Counted from the first letter of the stretch, positions 8,479-18,029 are shown. The stretch: 52,085 nt of DNA from Pacificibacter marinus (GCF_018860505.1 NZ_JAHKPU010000018.1:187643-239727), one strand, 5' to 3'. Notes: generated by a model from the letters alone, not told the origin. Program-made: numbers and translations.

Positions 8479-11289
8479 TTATTTAGAGTCTTTCAGTCCC
8501 ATCAACGCAGCTGCGAAGGGGTTGTCTGGGTCGATGGCTTTTTCTTTACGTGTAGGACGCGCAGAGAATGACTGTGGTTTATTGCCGCCTTTGCCGCCAT
8601 CACGTTTGCCACCGTCACGGCGGGGTTTGCTTTTGCCTTGTGGGCGAGTTTTGCCTTTAGCTTCACCGTCTTGACGGCGCGCTCCACGGTTTGCACCGCG
8701 ATTGCCACCCCACTTGAAGGTGTAGAACACTTCCATGTCCACAGGTGCCGCATCAGCGGTTGGCACGGCTTCTGCTTCGGCTTCAATTGTAGGTGCGTCT
8801 GCCGCAACAGATTCTGCAGATGCCGCTTCCGTCGAAGCATCTTCGGTGGTTGCGGCCTCTTCGGTCGGAGCCTCTGTCGCAGGCTTTTCAGGAGCCGCTT
8901 TAACTTTGACCCGCTCGCCTTTTTCAGCCGCGTATCCAAGACCCGTCATCAGATCAGAGAACTGCTCAAGCGTCATACCAGTGATCGACAACATGTCAGG
9001 GTTGGCTTCAAATCCAGCACGGCTGTCTTTGGTGCGCAGCAAATCTGCCAAGCGTTCCAACATGTCGATGCGAATCGCACGCGCGCCAGCCAAACGATAG
9101 CCAGACATCGCGTAATAGCCCTCAGGTGCATGTGCCGCTGCTGGGATTGTCACCAAACCAGGAGGGGGGCTATCAGGAGCCACATCGTGTTTCGCGGACA
9201 AAGACCACAACAAAAGACGCAAACGCGTTGGCGCTGGTTTCAAAATCGCAGGCATAAAGATGGTGAACTGACCAAACCGAATACCGTGTTTGCGCAAAGC
9301 GCCACGAGCGTCCTGATCCAGTTCTTTCACCTCAGCAGCTACAGCGCCGCGTTCGATCACGCCGAGGTTTTCTTCCAAACGGAAAGCAAACCCACGGGCC
9401 AAACCTGTCAACGCTTCGTCTTTGGACATCGCCAGCAATGGTTCAAACAGTGTCGCAACTTTGCGATCGATGAAATGCTGCAGACGACGCGTGACCTTGT
9501 CGATCACGTCTTGGCCGGCAACCTCGTCAACGAAAGCAACCACACGTGGGCGCAAGGCGCTATCGCCAGCCACGAGTTTCCCCACAGCGTGCTCACCCCA
9601 CATGAGGCCACCCTGTTCGGTGAAATCCATTTCAGTGTCCGGTGCATTGTAGAACCGGTCAGCACGCAAATGGAATTCAGGCGCCAGCACAGCCACAGCC
9701 GCTTGAGCCAATGTCTTTGCTTCGTCCGGTGTCGCAGTCGTATCTTGACTGAAACGGAATCCCTCTAGACGGCCGATGAGTTCACCCTCAACCATCACTT
9801 CACCTTTATCGTTCACGTCGGCCACTAGGCCCTCCTTCTGCTTCAACCGCCGGAGGAGTACACTCGTCCGCCGGTCAACAAATCTTTGCGTCAGCGCATT
9901 GTGTAGCGCATCTGACAATCGGTCTTCTACTGCGCGGGTCTCGGCACGCCAATGCTTTTCATCGTCGACCCAACCCGTGCGCTGCGCAACATACGTCCAA
10001 GTGCGCACATAGGCGAGTCTTTTAGACAATGTATCGATATTGCCCTCAATCCGGTCAATGCGTTTGATCTGTGCGGCCAACCAATCGTCGGGAATCCGCC
10101 CAACCCCATGAAGAAAATCAAAGATTCGCTCCAAAAGGCTGGTGTGTTCGCCGTGAGAAATGCCGCGAAAATCAGGAATGCGACATACATCCCACAAAAG
10201 TTTTACGTCTTTACTGCCCCGAATACGCGGCCGCACCGTCTGCAAAGATCCCAGCGTTTTGAGTGACGCGAAGTCATCTGCTTCGCGAGCTTTGATCAGG
10301 CTTGGATCGTTCGGCGGCTGCTCAAGCGAGCCGATTAATGTGTCCACTGTGCCAAATTCAAGCCGAGGATTGCGCCAGACAAGTTTCTTAACCGGTTCGA
10401 ACCTGTGGCTTTCAATCGCCTCGATCACCGCCTCGTCCAAGGGCGAAGCCTCGCCTGTCACCCCAAATGTGCCATCCGTTTGATAGCGCCCAGCGCGGCC
10501 CGCGATCTGCGCCATTTCATTGGGTTGCAAAGGCCGCATCCGCCGCCCGTCAAATTTTGTCGTGGCCGAAAACGCCACATGGGTCACATCGAGATTTAGC
10601 CCCATGCCGATGGCATCTGTTGCCACGAGATAATTGACCTCACCGTTTTGGTACATCTCGACTTGCGCATTGCGCGTGCGCGGGCTTAACGCCCCCATGA
10701 CCACAGCCGCACCGCCTTTTTGACGGCGCAGCAATTCGGCAATGGCATAAACATTTTCAACAGAAAACCCAACAATAGCCGCCCTCTCGGGCATCCGACT
10801 TAGCTTTTTCGAACCTGCGTAGGTCAGTTTGGAAAAGCGTTCGCGTTTCATGAATTGCGCTTTGGGCACAAGGTCCGCGATGACGGATTTCATCGTCTCA
10901 GAGCCCAAAAATAGCGTCTCATGGGTGCCGCGCGCATGCAGCAAACGATCAGTGAACACATGTCCACGATCGGGATCGGCACAAAGCTGCACCTCATCAA
11001 TCGCTAGAAAATCAGGGCCGATGTCTGTGGGCATAGCCTCAACTGTGCAGACCCAATATTGGGTGCGCGGTGGCACGATACGTTCCTCGCCAGTCACAAG
11101 CGCCACCACAGACGGCCCACGAATGGCCACAATGCGATCATAGACCTCGCGCGCCAAAAGTCGCAGCGGCAAGCCGATCACGCCAGAGCGATAACTCAAC
11201 ATCCGCTCAATCGCGTAATGTGTCTTGCCCGTGTTGGTTGCCCCCAACATGGCGGTGATACGGGCGGAGTGCCCCATTGCGCTGCTCAT
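8479..11289 (-). CDS. SUV3-type ATP-dependent RNA helicase with basic low-complexity tail
   Basis: A 936-residue superfamily 2 helicase. Walker A is GATNTGKT (residues 16-23), the Walker B/DEAD-like motif is DEVQ (98-101) in the SUV3 signature AIDEVQLCADPDRGHVFTDR, motif V-like DAIGMGLNLDV lies near 225-235, and motif VI is QIAGRAGR (261-268). This is the family of the mitochondrial degradosome helicase SUPV3L1/Suv3, which unwinds RNA for exonucleolytic decay. The C-terminal ~130 residues are an Ala/Glu-rich linker followed by a Gly/Arg/Lys-rich tail that ends near DPDNPFAAALMGLK. The tail probably adds RNA affinity. Its stop codon abuts the S4 protein start, suggesting linked roles in RNA handling. 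The start has AAAGG eight bases upstream. Confidence 0.88.
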   Translation of the reverse strand: MSSAMGHSARITAMLGATNTGKTHYAIERMLSYRSGVIGLPLRLLAREVYDRIVAIRGPSVVALVTGEERIVPPRTQYWVCTVEAMPTDIGPDFLAIDEVQLCADPDRGHVFTDRLLHARGTHETLFLGSETMKSVIADLVPKAQFMKRERFSKLTYAGSKKLSRMPERAAIVGFSVENVYAIAELLRRQKGGAAVVMGALSPRTRNAQVEMYQNGEVNYLVATDAIGMGLNLDVTHVAFSATTKFDGRRMRPLQPNEMAQIAGRAGRYQTDGTFGVTGEASPLDEAVIEAIESHRFEPVKKLVWRNPRLEFGTVDTLIGSLEQPPNDPSLIKAREADDFASLKTLGSLQTVRPRIRGSKDVKLLWDVCRIPDFRGISHGEHTSLLERIFDFLHGVGRIPDDWLAAQIKRIDRIEGNIDTLSKRLAYVRTWTYVAQRTGWVDDEKHWRAETRAVEDRLSDALHNALTQRFVDRRTSVLLRRLKQKEGLVADVNDKGEVMVEGELIGRLEGFRFSQDTTATPDEAKTLAQAAVAVLAPEFHLRADRFYNAPDTEMDFTEQGGLMWGEHAVGKLVAGDSALRPRVVAFVDEVAGQDVIDKVTRRLQHFIDRKVATLFEPLLAMSKDEALTGLARGFAFRLEENLGVIERGAVAAEVKELDQDARGALRKHGIRFGQFTIFMPAILKPAPTRLRLLLWSLSAKHDVAPDSPPPGLVTIPAAAHAPEGYYAMSGYRLAGARAIRIDMLERLADLLRTKDSRAGFEANPDMLSITGMTLEQFSDLMTGLGYAAEKGERVKVKAAPEKPATEAPTEEAATTEDASTEAASAESVAADAPTIEAEAEAVPTADAAPVDMEVFYTFKWGGNRGANRGARRQDGEAKGKTRPQGKSKPRRDGGKRDGGKGGNKPQSFSARPTRKEKAIDPDNPFAAALMGLKDSK

Positions 11290-11320
11290 GGCATCTGCCT
11301 TTTCAGTCTTTGGATGTCAT

Positions 11321-11887
11321 TTAAAGCGCGGCGCCGCTAAGTGCCAGTTCAAGAATCTCGATTCGCTGATCAAGCCCCCCCATATGCGGATGAATATCCC
11401 GTATGACATATAGAACCTTCAACGCGTTATCGGTCTGTTCCAACTCGTTCAAAATCTGCGCCATGCCAGACATCGCCCCAAAATGACGTGGTTCCAATGT
11501 CAATGTGGTGCCAATATCGGCCATGGCTGCTCCGTAAAGCCCCGCGTGATAATAGGCGGTTGCGCGCGCATTATACCCTTCGGCAAAGTCAGGCGCATGA
11601 TCGATCAGGGCAGAGAAATGATCCATCGCCACTAGCGAATCGCCCACTTCCATTGCCTCCATACCCCGTTCGAGCAAATAATCCATCGCATCAGAGCCAG
11701 AGCGCGCCAATTCGGCATAAAGATCATGTTCAATCGCGCCAGCCTGCGCGGCGTCCGCCATGGCCAGCTGGTCAAACAGCCTATTCAATTTACCCGCATC
11801 CACGGCAAGCGCACTTTGGGTCCAACACAGACACAAAGACGTAACGATACATTTGAGAAACAGTTGCATTCGGTCCATAATACTCAT
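11321..11887 (-). CDS. Exported tetratricopeptide-repeat protein
   Basis: A 188-residue protein with an N-terminal signal sequence (LFLKCIVTSLCLCWTQSALA), so probably periplasmic. TPR-like helices follow: AMEVGDSLVAMDHFSALIDH, APDFAEGYNARATAYYHAG and ALTLEPRHFGAM-type units near residues 75-150. TPR proteins act as scaffolds, and nothing in the sequence identifies the partner. It lies 31 bases upstream of the helicase gene on the same strand and could be co-transcribed. It is divergent from the SCP2-domain gene, with 78 bases between the starts. Confidence 0.78.
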   Translation of the reverse strand: MSIMDRMQLFLKCIVTSLCLCWTQSALAVDAGKLNRLFDQLAMADAAQAGAIEHDLYAELARSGSDAMDYLLERGMEAMEVGDSLVAMDHFSALIDHAPDFAEGYNARATAYYHAGLYGAAMADIGTTLTLEPRHFGAMSGMAQILNELEQTDNALKVLYVIRDIHPHMGGLDQRIEILELALSGAAL

Positions 11888-11965
11888 GAGTGTAGCTTCT
11901 TGGCTCTTGTGGGCAATGCCCCATATGTAAAAGAAGCTAAAAACAACCGAACCAAAGGAAAACTT

Positions 11966-12256
11966 ATGAGCGATATCCTAACAGCAGCCGTCGCAGCCTT
12001 GAATGAAAAGATCGATGGCGGCTTTGCTGCGGGCACCGCGAAATTCGTCATCGCGGACGAAGGCTCTATTATTGTCGATTCGGATGGCGCACGCGCCTCT
12101 GATGACGACGCCGACGTCACGCTAACAGCAGATGTCGAGACCTTCCAAGGCATGATCGAAGGCGAGGTGAACCCCACCGCCGCTTTCATGCAAGGCAAGC
12201 TGACCGTTGATGGCGACATGGGTATGGCCATGCAGCTTGGGTCTGCTTTGGCGTAA
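11966..12256 (+). CDS. SCP2 sterol-carrier-domain protein
   Basis: A 96-residue single-domain protein of the SCP2 family (AALNEKIDGGFAAGTAKFVI, then GEVNPTAAFMQGKLTVDGDM at the C-terminus, the classic end of the fold). These small domains bind fatty acyl chains or other lipids in a hydrophobic tunnel. The frame extends upstream to 11726, but the ATG at 11966 has AAGGAA five bases before it and gives a full-length SCP2 domain. A weak hairpin terminator follows. Its ligand is unknown; the alpha/beta hydrolase immediately downstream hints at lipid metabolism, but that is inference. Confidence 0.88.
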   Translation: MSDILTAAVAALNEKIDGGFAAGTAKFVIADEGSIIVDSDGARASDDDADVTLTADVETFQGMIEGEVNPTAAFMQGKLTVDGDMGMAMQLGSALA

Positions 12257-12272
12257 ATTATAGAGTTTTTAA

Positions 12273-12304
12273 ACCTTGCCGCGTCACAGTGGCAGGGTCT
12301 TTTG
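12273..12304 (+). terminator. Probable intrinsic terminator after the SCP2 gene
   Basis: CCTTGCC (12274-12280) pairs with GGCAGGG (12291-12297), with one G-U pair and an added A-T at the base. TCTTTT follows. The stem is short, so termination may be partial. Confidence 0.5.
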
Positions 12305-12358
12305 CTTTGCGGAATGTCTCCGCTTTCATATTTTTCTAGCATCTTCGCGAGGCCCCTC

Positions 12359-13315
12359 ATGCAACCAGCCCCCTTTTTCGAACAGGTTTGTGATGGCCCC
12401 AAAGGCGGTCACGCTTATTGGTTGACCACCAGTGATGGGCTACGCATTCGTGCGGGCGTTTGGCCACATACAGACGATACCTCAGATGCAGATAAGACCA
12501 AAGGCACTGTGTTCATCTTGCCAGGGCGGACCGAGTGTGTTGAAAAATATGGGCGCGCGGCGACGGATTTGGCCGCAAGAGGCTATGCCTCTTTGGCAAT
12601 TGATTGGCGCGGGCAAGGCATAGCGGATCGCATGTTGCCCGATCGCAGTATCGGCCATGTGAACCATTTTGATGATTACCAATTGGATATGGCCGCCGTA
12701 CTCAACATGGCGCGCGATCTTGATTTGCCCAAACCTTGGTTCATGATCGGACATTCCATGGGCGGGGCCATTGGTCTGCGTGCGCTGCTTGAGGGTGCGC
12801 CTTTTGAAGCTGCCAGTTTTTCGGCCCCAATGTGGGGCATTGGGCTAACGCCCGTGCAAAAAGCAATGTTGCGGTTCTTGGCTCCCATGTTGACCTTACT
12901 CAACATGGATTGCAAACGCGCCCCGGGTACCAAAAGCGAAACCTATATAATGGCGAATGAATTCGAGGGGAACGTGCTCACCCGCGACGCTGATATGTAT
13001 GCCTACATGCGCGCACAAGTCGCCGCGGAACCTGATTTGGGGCTTGGCGGTCCATCAACACGCTGGGTATGCGAATCCATTGCTGAGAACACGCATATCG
13101 ACACAATTACATCCCCCGATGTGCCTGCTCTATGCTTTCTGGGTCTAGACGAATCCATCGTCAACACAGATGCGGTGCGGTCCCGCATGGCACGCTGGCC
13201 GCGCGGCGAACTGGTTGAAGTGCCAAAAGGCCAGCACGAGATCCCTATGGAAGTGCCTGAAACCCGCAAAACATTCTTTGATCGGTCTTGCGCGCTGTTT
13301 GACGCCAATCTGTAA
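12359..13315 (+). CDS. Alpha/beta hydrolase of the monoacylglycerol lipase/lysophospholipase type
   Basis: A 318-residue serine hydrolase. The nucleophile elbow GHSMGG places the catalytic Ser at about residue 133. The acid is probably Asp264 in FLGLDESIV and the base His293 in KGQHEIPME, the order expected for the alpha/beta hydrolase fold. The N-terminal region (TVFILPGRTECVEKYGRAAT, DWRGQGIADR) matches the Hydrolase_4/lysophospholipase L2-like group, which cleaves monoacylglycerols or lysophospholipids. No signal peptide is evident. The start at 12359 is preferred over 12302 because GCGAGG lies six bases upstream of it. The true substrate cannot be read from sequence. Confidence 0.88.
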   Translation: MQPAPFFEQVCDGPKGGHAYWLTTSDGLRIRAGVWPHTDDTSDADKTKGTVFILPGRTECVEKYGRAATDLAARGYASLAIDWRGQGIADRMLPDRSIGHVNHFDDYQLDMAAVLNMARDLDLPKPWFMIGHSMGGAIGLRALLEGAPFEAASFSAPMWGIGLTPVQKAMLRFLAPMLTLLNMDCKRAPGTKSETYIMANEFEGNVLTRDADMYAYMRAQVAAEPDLGLGGPSTRWVCESIAENTHIDTITSPDVPALCFLGLDESIVNTDAVRSRMARWPRGELVEVPKGQHEIPMEVPETRKTFFDRSCALFDANL

Positions 13316-13471
13316 TCCCCCGCCCCTGAGACAATAGGCATGCCCTATGCGGCGCATCTAGTAGGCAGGCCTGACAACAATTTGTGATGGTCTTCAATCT
13401 CTTGCCCCCAATGGGTTGCAAATCGGGGCGCTGCATCCCTAAGTGTTGGGCATAGGAACAGGAGAATTTTC

Positions 13472-15343
13472 ATGCGTTTCAGCTATACGTCCGCCCTTGG
13501 CGCCCTTGCCCCCCAAGCTTTTGACACACGCGCCTATGACAGCCGCGTGTTTGACGCGAACACTGGGGCGGCCACAGGCGATTTCGGCGATCTGCCCGAT
13601 TGGGACCTCAGCGATCTCTACCCTGCCGTAGATGCGCCGGAAGTGAAACGCGATCTGGATTGGCTGGAAGAGGCCTGCGTGTCTTTCGCTAAAGATTATG
13701 AGGGAAAGCTGGCCGATCTTGATGGCGCTGGCATGTATGACTGCATTTTGCGTAATGAGCGCATCAGCCAAGTGGCGGGGCGTCTTGGGTCTTATGCGGG
13801 GCTTTTGTATTACCAAAACACTGTTGACGGAGAGCGCGCGAAATTCTTTTCCGATATCCAAGACAAGATCACCAATTTCACAGCGCCCTTGGTGTTTTTC
13901 TCACTCGAAGTAAATCGCATCCCAGATGAAACCGTCGAGGCGATGTTGCAGCACGCTGATCTAGCGCGCTACCGTCCTATTTTTGAGCGCATGCGCAAAA
14001 TGCGGCCCTATCAGCTGTCTGACGAACTTGAACGCTATGAACACGACATGTCCATTGTCGGTGCCACTGCGTGGAACAAACTGTTTGATGAAACGGTTGC
14101 CGATCTGAAATTCACCGTGAATGGTCAAGAGCTTGGTCTTGAGGCCGCAGCCACCTTGATGTCAGACCAAAACCGCGACACCCGCGAAGCCTCTGCCCGT
14201 GAAGTGGCCAATGTCTTGGGGCAAAACCTTAAGACATTTACCCGTGTGCACAACACGCTGGCGAAAATGGGCGATATTGAAGACAAATGGCGCGGCATGC
14301 CGACCCCGCAAACGGGCCGTCACCTGTCCAACGATGTCGAAGCCGAGGTGGTCGAGGCCCTGCGCGATGCCGTGGTCGCCGCCTACCCCAAGCTGTCGCA
14401 CCGCTACTATGAATTGAAACGCAAATGGCTCGGTCTTGATAAGCTGCAAGTCTGGGACCGCAACGCGCCCTTGCCGCTGGAAGATGACAAAGCCATCCAA
14501 TGGGATGATGCCCGCGATATGGTGATGCAGGCCTATGCTGGGTTTCACCCGAAAATGGCCGAACTCGCCGAGCCTTTCTTTACCAAAGGCTGGATCGATG
14601 CCGGCGTGAAAGAGGGCAAAGCCCCAGGCGCTTTCGCCCACCCGACCGTTACCGACGCGCATCCTTATGTGATGCTCAACTACTTGGGCAAACAGCGCGA
14701 TGTGATGACGCTGGCGCATGAGCTTGGCCACGGTGTGCACCAAGTGTTGGCGGCGGATCAAGGCGAATTGCTGTCATCTACGCCATTGACCTTGGCCGAA
14801 ACCGCGTCTGTCTTTGGCGAGATGTTGACCTTTCAACAGCTGCTCAAAGGTGCCAAAAATCAAAACGAGCGCAAGGTCTTACTGGCGGGCAAGGTCGAGG
14901 ATTCGATCAACACCCTTGTACGCCAAATCGCGTTTTACGACTTTGAATGCAAACTGCATGAAGCACGCAAAGGCGGCGAACTCACATCTGACGCCATCAA
15001 CGCGTTGTGGATGTCTGTGCAGGGTGAAAGCCTTGGGCCTGCGTTTGAATTCATGGAGGGATACGAGACCTTCTGGGCCTATATCCCCCACTTTGTCCAT
15101 TCGCCGTTTTACGTTTACGCCTATGCGTTCGGTGATGGCCTCGTGAACGCGCTTTACGCCGCCTATCTGGAAAACCCAGACGGGTTTGAGGACAAATACT
15201 TCGATATGCTCAAAGCGGGCGGATCAAAACATCATACCGACCTTTTGGCCCCCTTTGGCCTAGACGCCTCTGATCCCAAATTCTGGGACAAAGGTCTGTC
15301 GATGATTTCAGCGATGATCGATGAATTGGAAGCGATGGACTAA
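13472..15343 (+). CDS. pepF: M3 family oligoendopeptidase (PepF type)
   Basis: A 623-residue cytosolic zinc peptidase. The catalytic motif HELGHGVHQ starts at residue 416 (His416, Glu417, His420), and the third ligand region lies in TPLTLAETASVFGE. The downstream PHFVHSPFYVYAYAFG segment is typical of M3B enzymes. These enzymes cut short oligopeptides (about 7-20 residues) and take part in peptide recycling. AGGAG sits eight bases before the ATG. It is a single-gene unit ending in a strong bidirectional terminator at 15370. Confidence 0.92.
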   Translation: MRFSYTSALGALAPQAFDTRAYDSRVFDANTGAATGDFGDLPDWDLSDLYPAVDAPEVKRDLDWLEEACVSFAKDYEGKLADLDGAGMYDCILRNERISQVAGRLGSYAGLLYYQNTVDGERAKFFSDIQDKITNFTAPLVFFSLEVNRIPDETVEAMLQHADLARYRPIFERMRKMRPYQLSDELERYEHDMSIVGATAWNKLFDETVADLKFTVNGQELGLEAAATLMSDQNRDTREASAREVANVLGQNLKTFTRVHNTLAKMGDIEDKWRGMPTPQTGRHLSNDVEAEVVEALRDAVVAAYPKLSHRYYELKRKWLGLDKLQVWDRNAPLPLEDDKAIQWDDARDMVMQAYAGFHPKMAELAEPFFTKGWIDAGVKEGKAPGAFAHPTVTDAHPYVMLNYLGKQRDVMTLAHELGHGVHQVLAADQGELLSSTPLTLAETASVFGEMLTFQQLLKGAKNQNERKVLLAGKVEDSINTLVRQIAFYDFECKLHEARKGGELTSDAINALWMSVQGESLGPAFEFMEGYETFWAYIPHFVHSPFYVYAYAFGDGLVNALYAAYLENPDGFEDKYFDMLKAGGSKHHTDLLAPFGLDASDPKFWDKGLSMISAMIDELEAMD

Positions 15344-15369
15344 GCCAGCGCGAAAACTATTAGCATTAA

Positions 15370-15399
15370 AAAAGCCCCGCCAAATTCGGTGGGGCTTTT
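15370..15399. terminator. Bidirectional intrinsic terminator after pepF
   Basis: A 12-bp stem AAAAGCCCCGCC / GGTGGGGCTTTT with one G-U pair and a six-base loop. It can also end the convergent DUF4389 transcript. Confidence 0.85.
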
Positions 15400-15459
15400 G
15401 CATCTCAGGGCTGCAAAAGGGTTTCGCATGGCCAGCCTATATCCAAGTGATCCTCAAAC

Positions 15460-15777
15460 CTAATCCAGTTCCGTCCACGGCCAAGGTTTGACCTCAGAGG
15501 CGGCGGTTTGATAGCGGATGGCTTTCGCCATCCAGATGCCCAAATCAGTGCCCAATTCCGCGATACGGGTATTGGGACAGCCTTTTCCGAGCACCACGAA
15601 CACCAGTTGCAGCAGAGTCAAAAGCACCAAAAGCGTTTTGGACAGGCTGATCATGATCGCGATGAGGATCATGAAAAAAATTCGGTGAAAGATGTTTTCC
15701 TCAAGATGCTCGGGCATTTTGGGCGTCATGTTTTCAAGGTCGGGCATCACGTCGTCAAATTCATGTGGGTCGGCCAT
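15460..15777 (-). CDS. DUF4389 membrane protein
   Basis: A 105-residue protein with one or two hydrophobic helices (IFFMILIAIMISLSKTLLV, then LLTLLQLVFVVLG). The arrangement of helix, GxxNxRIAELGTDLGIWMA-like segment, YQTAASEVKPWPW and tail matches the DUF4389 family. Function is unknown. The start has AAAGGA six bases upstream and lies two bases after the stop of the oxidoreductase gene, so the two form an operon. It ends near the bidirectional terminator at 15370. Confidence 0.75.
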   Translation of the reverse strand: MADPHEFDDVMPDLENMTPKMPEHLEENIFHRIFFMILIAIMISLSKTLLVLLTLLQLVFVVLGKGCPNTRIAELGTDLGIWMAKAIRYQTAASEVKPWPWTELD

Positions 15778-15779
15778 GT

Positions 15780-16781
15780 TTAATCCTTTAAGCTTCGCGC
15801 GGCTTCATCCGCTTTGAAAACAGCGTCTATCATAGCTTGTGTGCCACGCGCGTCTTCCAAGGTCCAAGGATAATCTGCATGGGCGGATGTCCCTGTACGC
15901 ACTGCTGCACAGAAATTTTCAACTTGAGTTATATAGTGGTTCTGCCCCGAGAAATGTTCAACCATTTCATTGTTCGATGTGTCCGTCAGATGCAGTCGCG
16001 TTGGGCCGAACAAATTGGCGTTGAATGGTGTCTCCACCGTCAACACGCCTGTGTTGCCATGAAAGCGAATTTCTTGCGCGGGACACATCCGCATCGAGGT
16101 CAACGCGTGATAGGAAAACGTGTCAAACTGTGCTGAAATTTCGGCGAAAACATCCACATCATTTTCATAGCGAATATTGGTATGCGTGATCGTGCGCGGC
16201 TCTTGCTCTGTCGCCCAACGTGCAGCGCCATAAGTGTAGACGCCAATATCGCGTATAGACCCGCCACCCGTTTCAGGGCGATTGCGAATGTTATCCATGT
16301 CACTGTTGTTATATGAAAAAACCGCTTCGACATGCACCACGGAGCCAATAGCGTCTTCGGCCAAAAGCTGTTTGGTGCGTATCCATTGCGGATGATGCAC
16401 GATCATATAGGCCTCGGCACACATGAGCCCCGTCTTGTCGCGCAGGGCGATCAGATCATCGATCTGTTCCGCCGTCATCGCGATGGGCTTTTCCGTCAAA
16501 ACATGTTTACCAGCGCGCATCGCTTTAAGCGTCCAATCCACATGAATGTGATTAGGCAGTGGTACATAGACTGCATCGATATCGTCGCGCGCCAGCAAGG
16601 CATCATAGTCGGTCTCGACCTCAAGCTGAGGGCAAAAGCTTTGAAATCCCACAGCTTTAGCAGGGTCTGAGGTGGCCAATGCCACAAGCTGGGCGCCCTC
16701 TGCACTGTGTATTGCCCGCGCCATATGTTTTTGGGCAAAATTCGCGGCACCCAAGATGCCCCAGCGGATCGGTTTGCTCAT
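15780..16781 (-). CDS. Gfo/Idh/MocA-family oxidoreductase
   Basis: A 333-residue NAD(P)-dependent dehydrogenase. The N-terminal Rossmann motif reads WGILGAANFAQKHMARAI and the family signature is LTEKPIAMTAEQ (EKP motif, whose Lys is catalytic). The C-terminal alpha/beta domain holds GGGSIRDIGVYTYGAARW. Members oxidise or reduce sugars, inositols and related polyols. The closest subgroup by eye is that of trans-dihydrodiol/xylose-type dehydrogenases, but the substrate is unknown. The open frame extends to 16847; ATG 16781 is chosen because AGGAG lies eight bases upstream and it begins directly at the dinucleotide fold. It is co-transcribed with the DUF4389 gene. Confidence 0.87.
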   Translation of the reverse strand: MSKPIRWGILGAANFAQKHMARAIHSAEGAQLVALATSDPAKAVGFQSFCPQLEVETDYDALLARDDIDAVYVPLPNHIHVDWTLKAMRAGKHVLTEKPIAMTAEQIDDLIALRDKTGLMCAEAYMIVHHPQWIRTKQLLAEDAIGSVVHVEAVFSYNNSDMDNIRNRPETGGGSIRDIGVYTYGAARWATEQEPRTITHTNIRYENDVDVFAEISAQFDTFSYHALTSMRMCPAQEIRFHGNTGVLTVETPFNANLFGPTRLHLTDTSNNEMVEHFSGQNHYITQVENFCAAVRTGTSAHADYPWTLEDARGTQAMIDAVFKADEAARSLKD

Positions 16782-16834
16782 GATCGTTCTCCTATAGGCT
16801 TTGAACAGACCATTGCAGAGCACGCCCCAAAGGA

Positions 16835-16860
16835 AAAGGGGCGGCATTCACCACCCCTTT
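16835..16860 (-). terminator. Intrinsic terminator of rpoH
   Basis: Read on the minus strand, AAAGGGGTGG pairs with CCGCCCCTTT (one G-U pair, six-base loop). A pyrimidine/T-rich tail follows, 36 bases after the rpoH stop. Confidence 0.75.
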
Positions 16861-16896
16861 GCAAAATTATGACCACAGGTCAAAAATACCACGCGG

Positions 16897-17793
16897 TTAC
16901 GCGTCTTCGAACACGCCACTTTCAACGGCCAGCTCTTTCATGCGCGCCTGAAGTTTCTCAAACGCGCGCACTTCGATCTGGCGGATGCGTTCACGTGACA
17001 CTGAGTATTGCTCTGACAAGGCCTCAAGCGTCACAGGCTTGTCTTCCAAACGGCGCTGCGTGAGAATGTCTTTTTCACGATCATTCAGCGCATCCATCGC
17101 CTGCATCAGCAAAGCATGACGGCTTTCCATTTCATCCTTGGCCTCGTAATCGCCAGCTTGATCCATGCTCTCGTCCTCAAGCCAGTCTTGCCATTGTGCA
17201 GTGCTGCCGTCTTCTGACCCCACTGTGGCATTCAAAGACGCATCCCCACCGGACAGACGACGGTTCATCGAAATCACTTCATCCTCGGTCACGCTTAAAT
17301 CCGTCGCGATACGTTTGACGTGATCAGGGTGCAGATCGCCATCTTCCAAAGCGCCGATACGATTTTTCGCTTTGCGCAGATTGAAGAACAATTTCTTTTG
17401 TGCAGATGTCGTTCCAAGTTTTACAAGGCTCCAAGAGCGCAAAACATATTCTTGTATAGAAGCGCGGATCCACCACATCGCGTAGGTGGACAAGCGAAAA
17501 CCTTTTTCAGGGTCAAAGCGTTTCACCGCCTGCATCAGACCCACATTAGCCTCAGACACAACTTCCGCCTGCGGCAAACCATATCCACGATAGCCCATGG
17601 CGATTTTGGCCGCCAAACGCAGGTGAGAGGTCACAAGACGGTGCGCGGCACCGCTGTCTTCGTGATCGACCCAACGCTTGGCCAGCATGTATTCTTCTTC
17701 CGGTTCCAGCATAGGGAACTTGCGGATTTCTTGCATGTAGCGGTTGAGGCCCTGTTCGGGACTCGGGGCAGGCAGATTGGTATAGTTACTCAT
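16897..17793 (-). CDS. rpoH: RNA polymerase heat-shock sigma factor RpoH (sigma-32)
   Basis: A 298-residue group 3-like sigma factor. Region 2 is visible as LVTSHLRLAAKIAMGYRGYG through FRLSTYAMWWIRASIQEYVL. The RpoH box, QKKLFFNLR, follows and separates RpoH from other sigma-70 proteins. Region 4 at the C-terminus reads [20 protein letters not shown]. It directs polymerase to chaperone and protease genes. Many Rhodobacterales carry two RpoH paralogues, and which one this is cannot be told here. A long upstream region (17794-18029) separates it from rluD. A terminator lies downstream. No RNA thermometer is asserted because I could not fold the leader reliably. Confidence 0.93.
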   Translation of the reverse strand: MSNYTNLPAPSPEQGLNRYMQEIRKFPMLEPEEEYMLAKRWVDHEDSGAAHRLVTSHLRLAAKIAMGYRGYGLPQAEVVSEANVGLMQAVKRFDPEKGFRLSTYAMWWIRASIQEYVLRSWSLVKLGTTSAQKKLFFNLRKAKNRIGALEDGDLHPDHVKRIATDLSVTEDEVISMNRRLSGGDASLNATVGSEDGSTAQWQDWLEDESMDQAGDYEAKDEMESRHALLMQAMDALNDREKDILTQRRLEDKPVTLEALSEQYSVSRERIRQIEVRAFEKLQARMKELAVESGVFEDA

Positions 17794-18029
17794 TGTTCAG
17801 GTCACTCCCATGTCGAATGCCTAATGTTACAGGCGTTAACATGCAAATAGGTCTACGGTTATAGCGGTTCAAGGGTTGGCGAGGCAAAAAGTTGTTTTTT
17901 GTTCGCTACCATCAATCTTTATACGAAAGATGAACCCGTTTCCGTCGGTGGTCTAGCAATAGAATGCCAGATCACACCAATGTGCACAATTACTACAACT
18001 ATACCTGAAACGCGCAGAGATCGTGCATA

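Noticed and set aside
8638-9768. 376-codon plus-strand frame antisense to the helicase gene
   Set aside because: It is the reverse-frame shadow of the helicase C-terminal half; composition is rich in Arg, Cys, His and Phe, with no domain and no ribosome-binding site.
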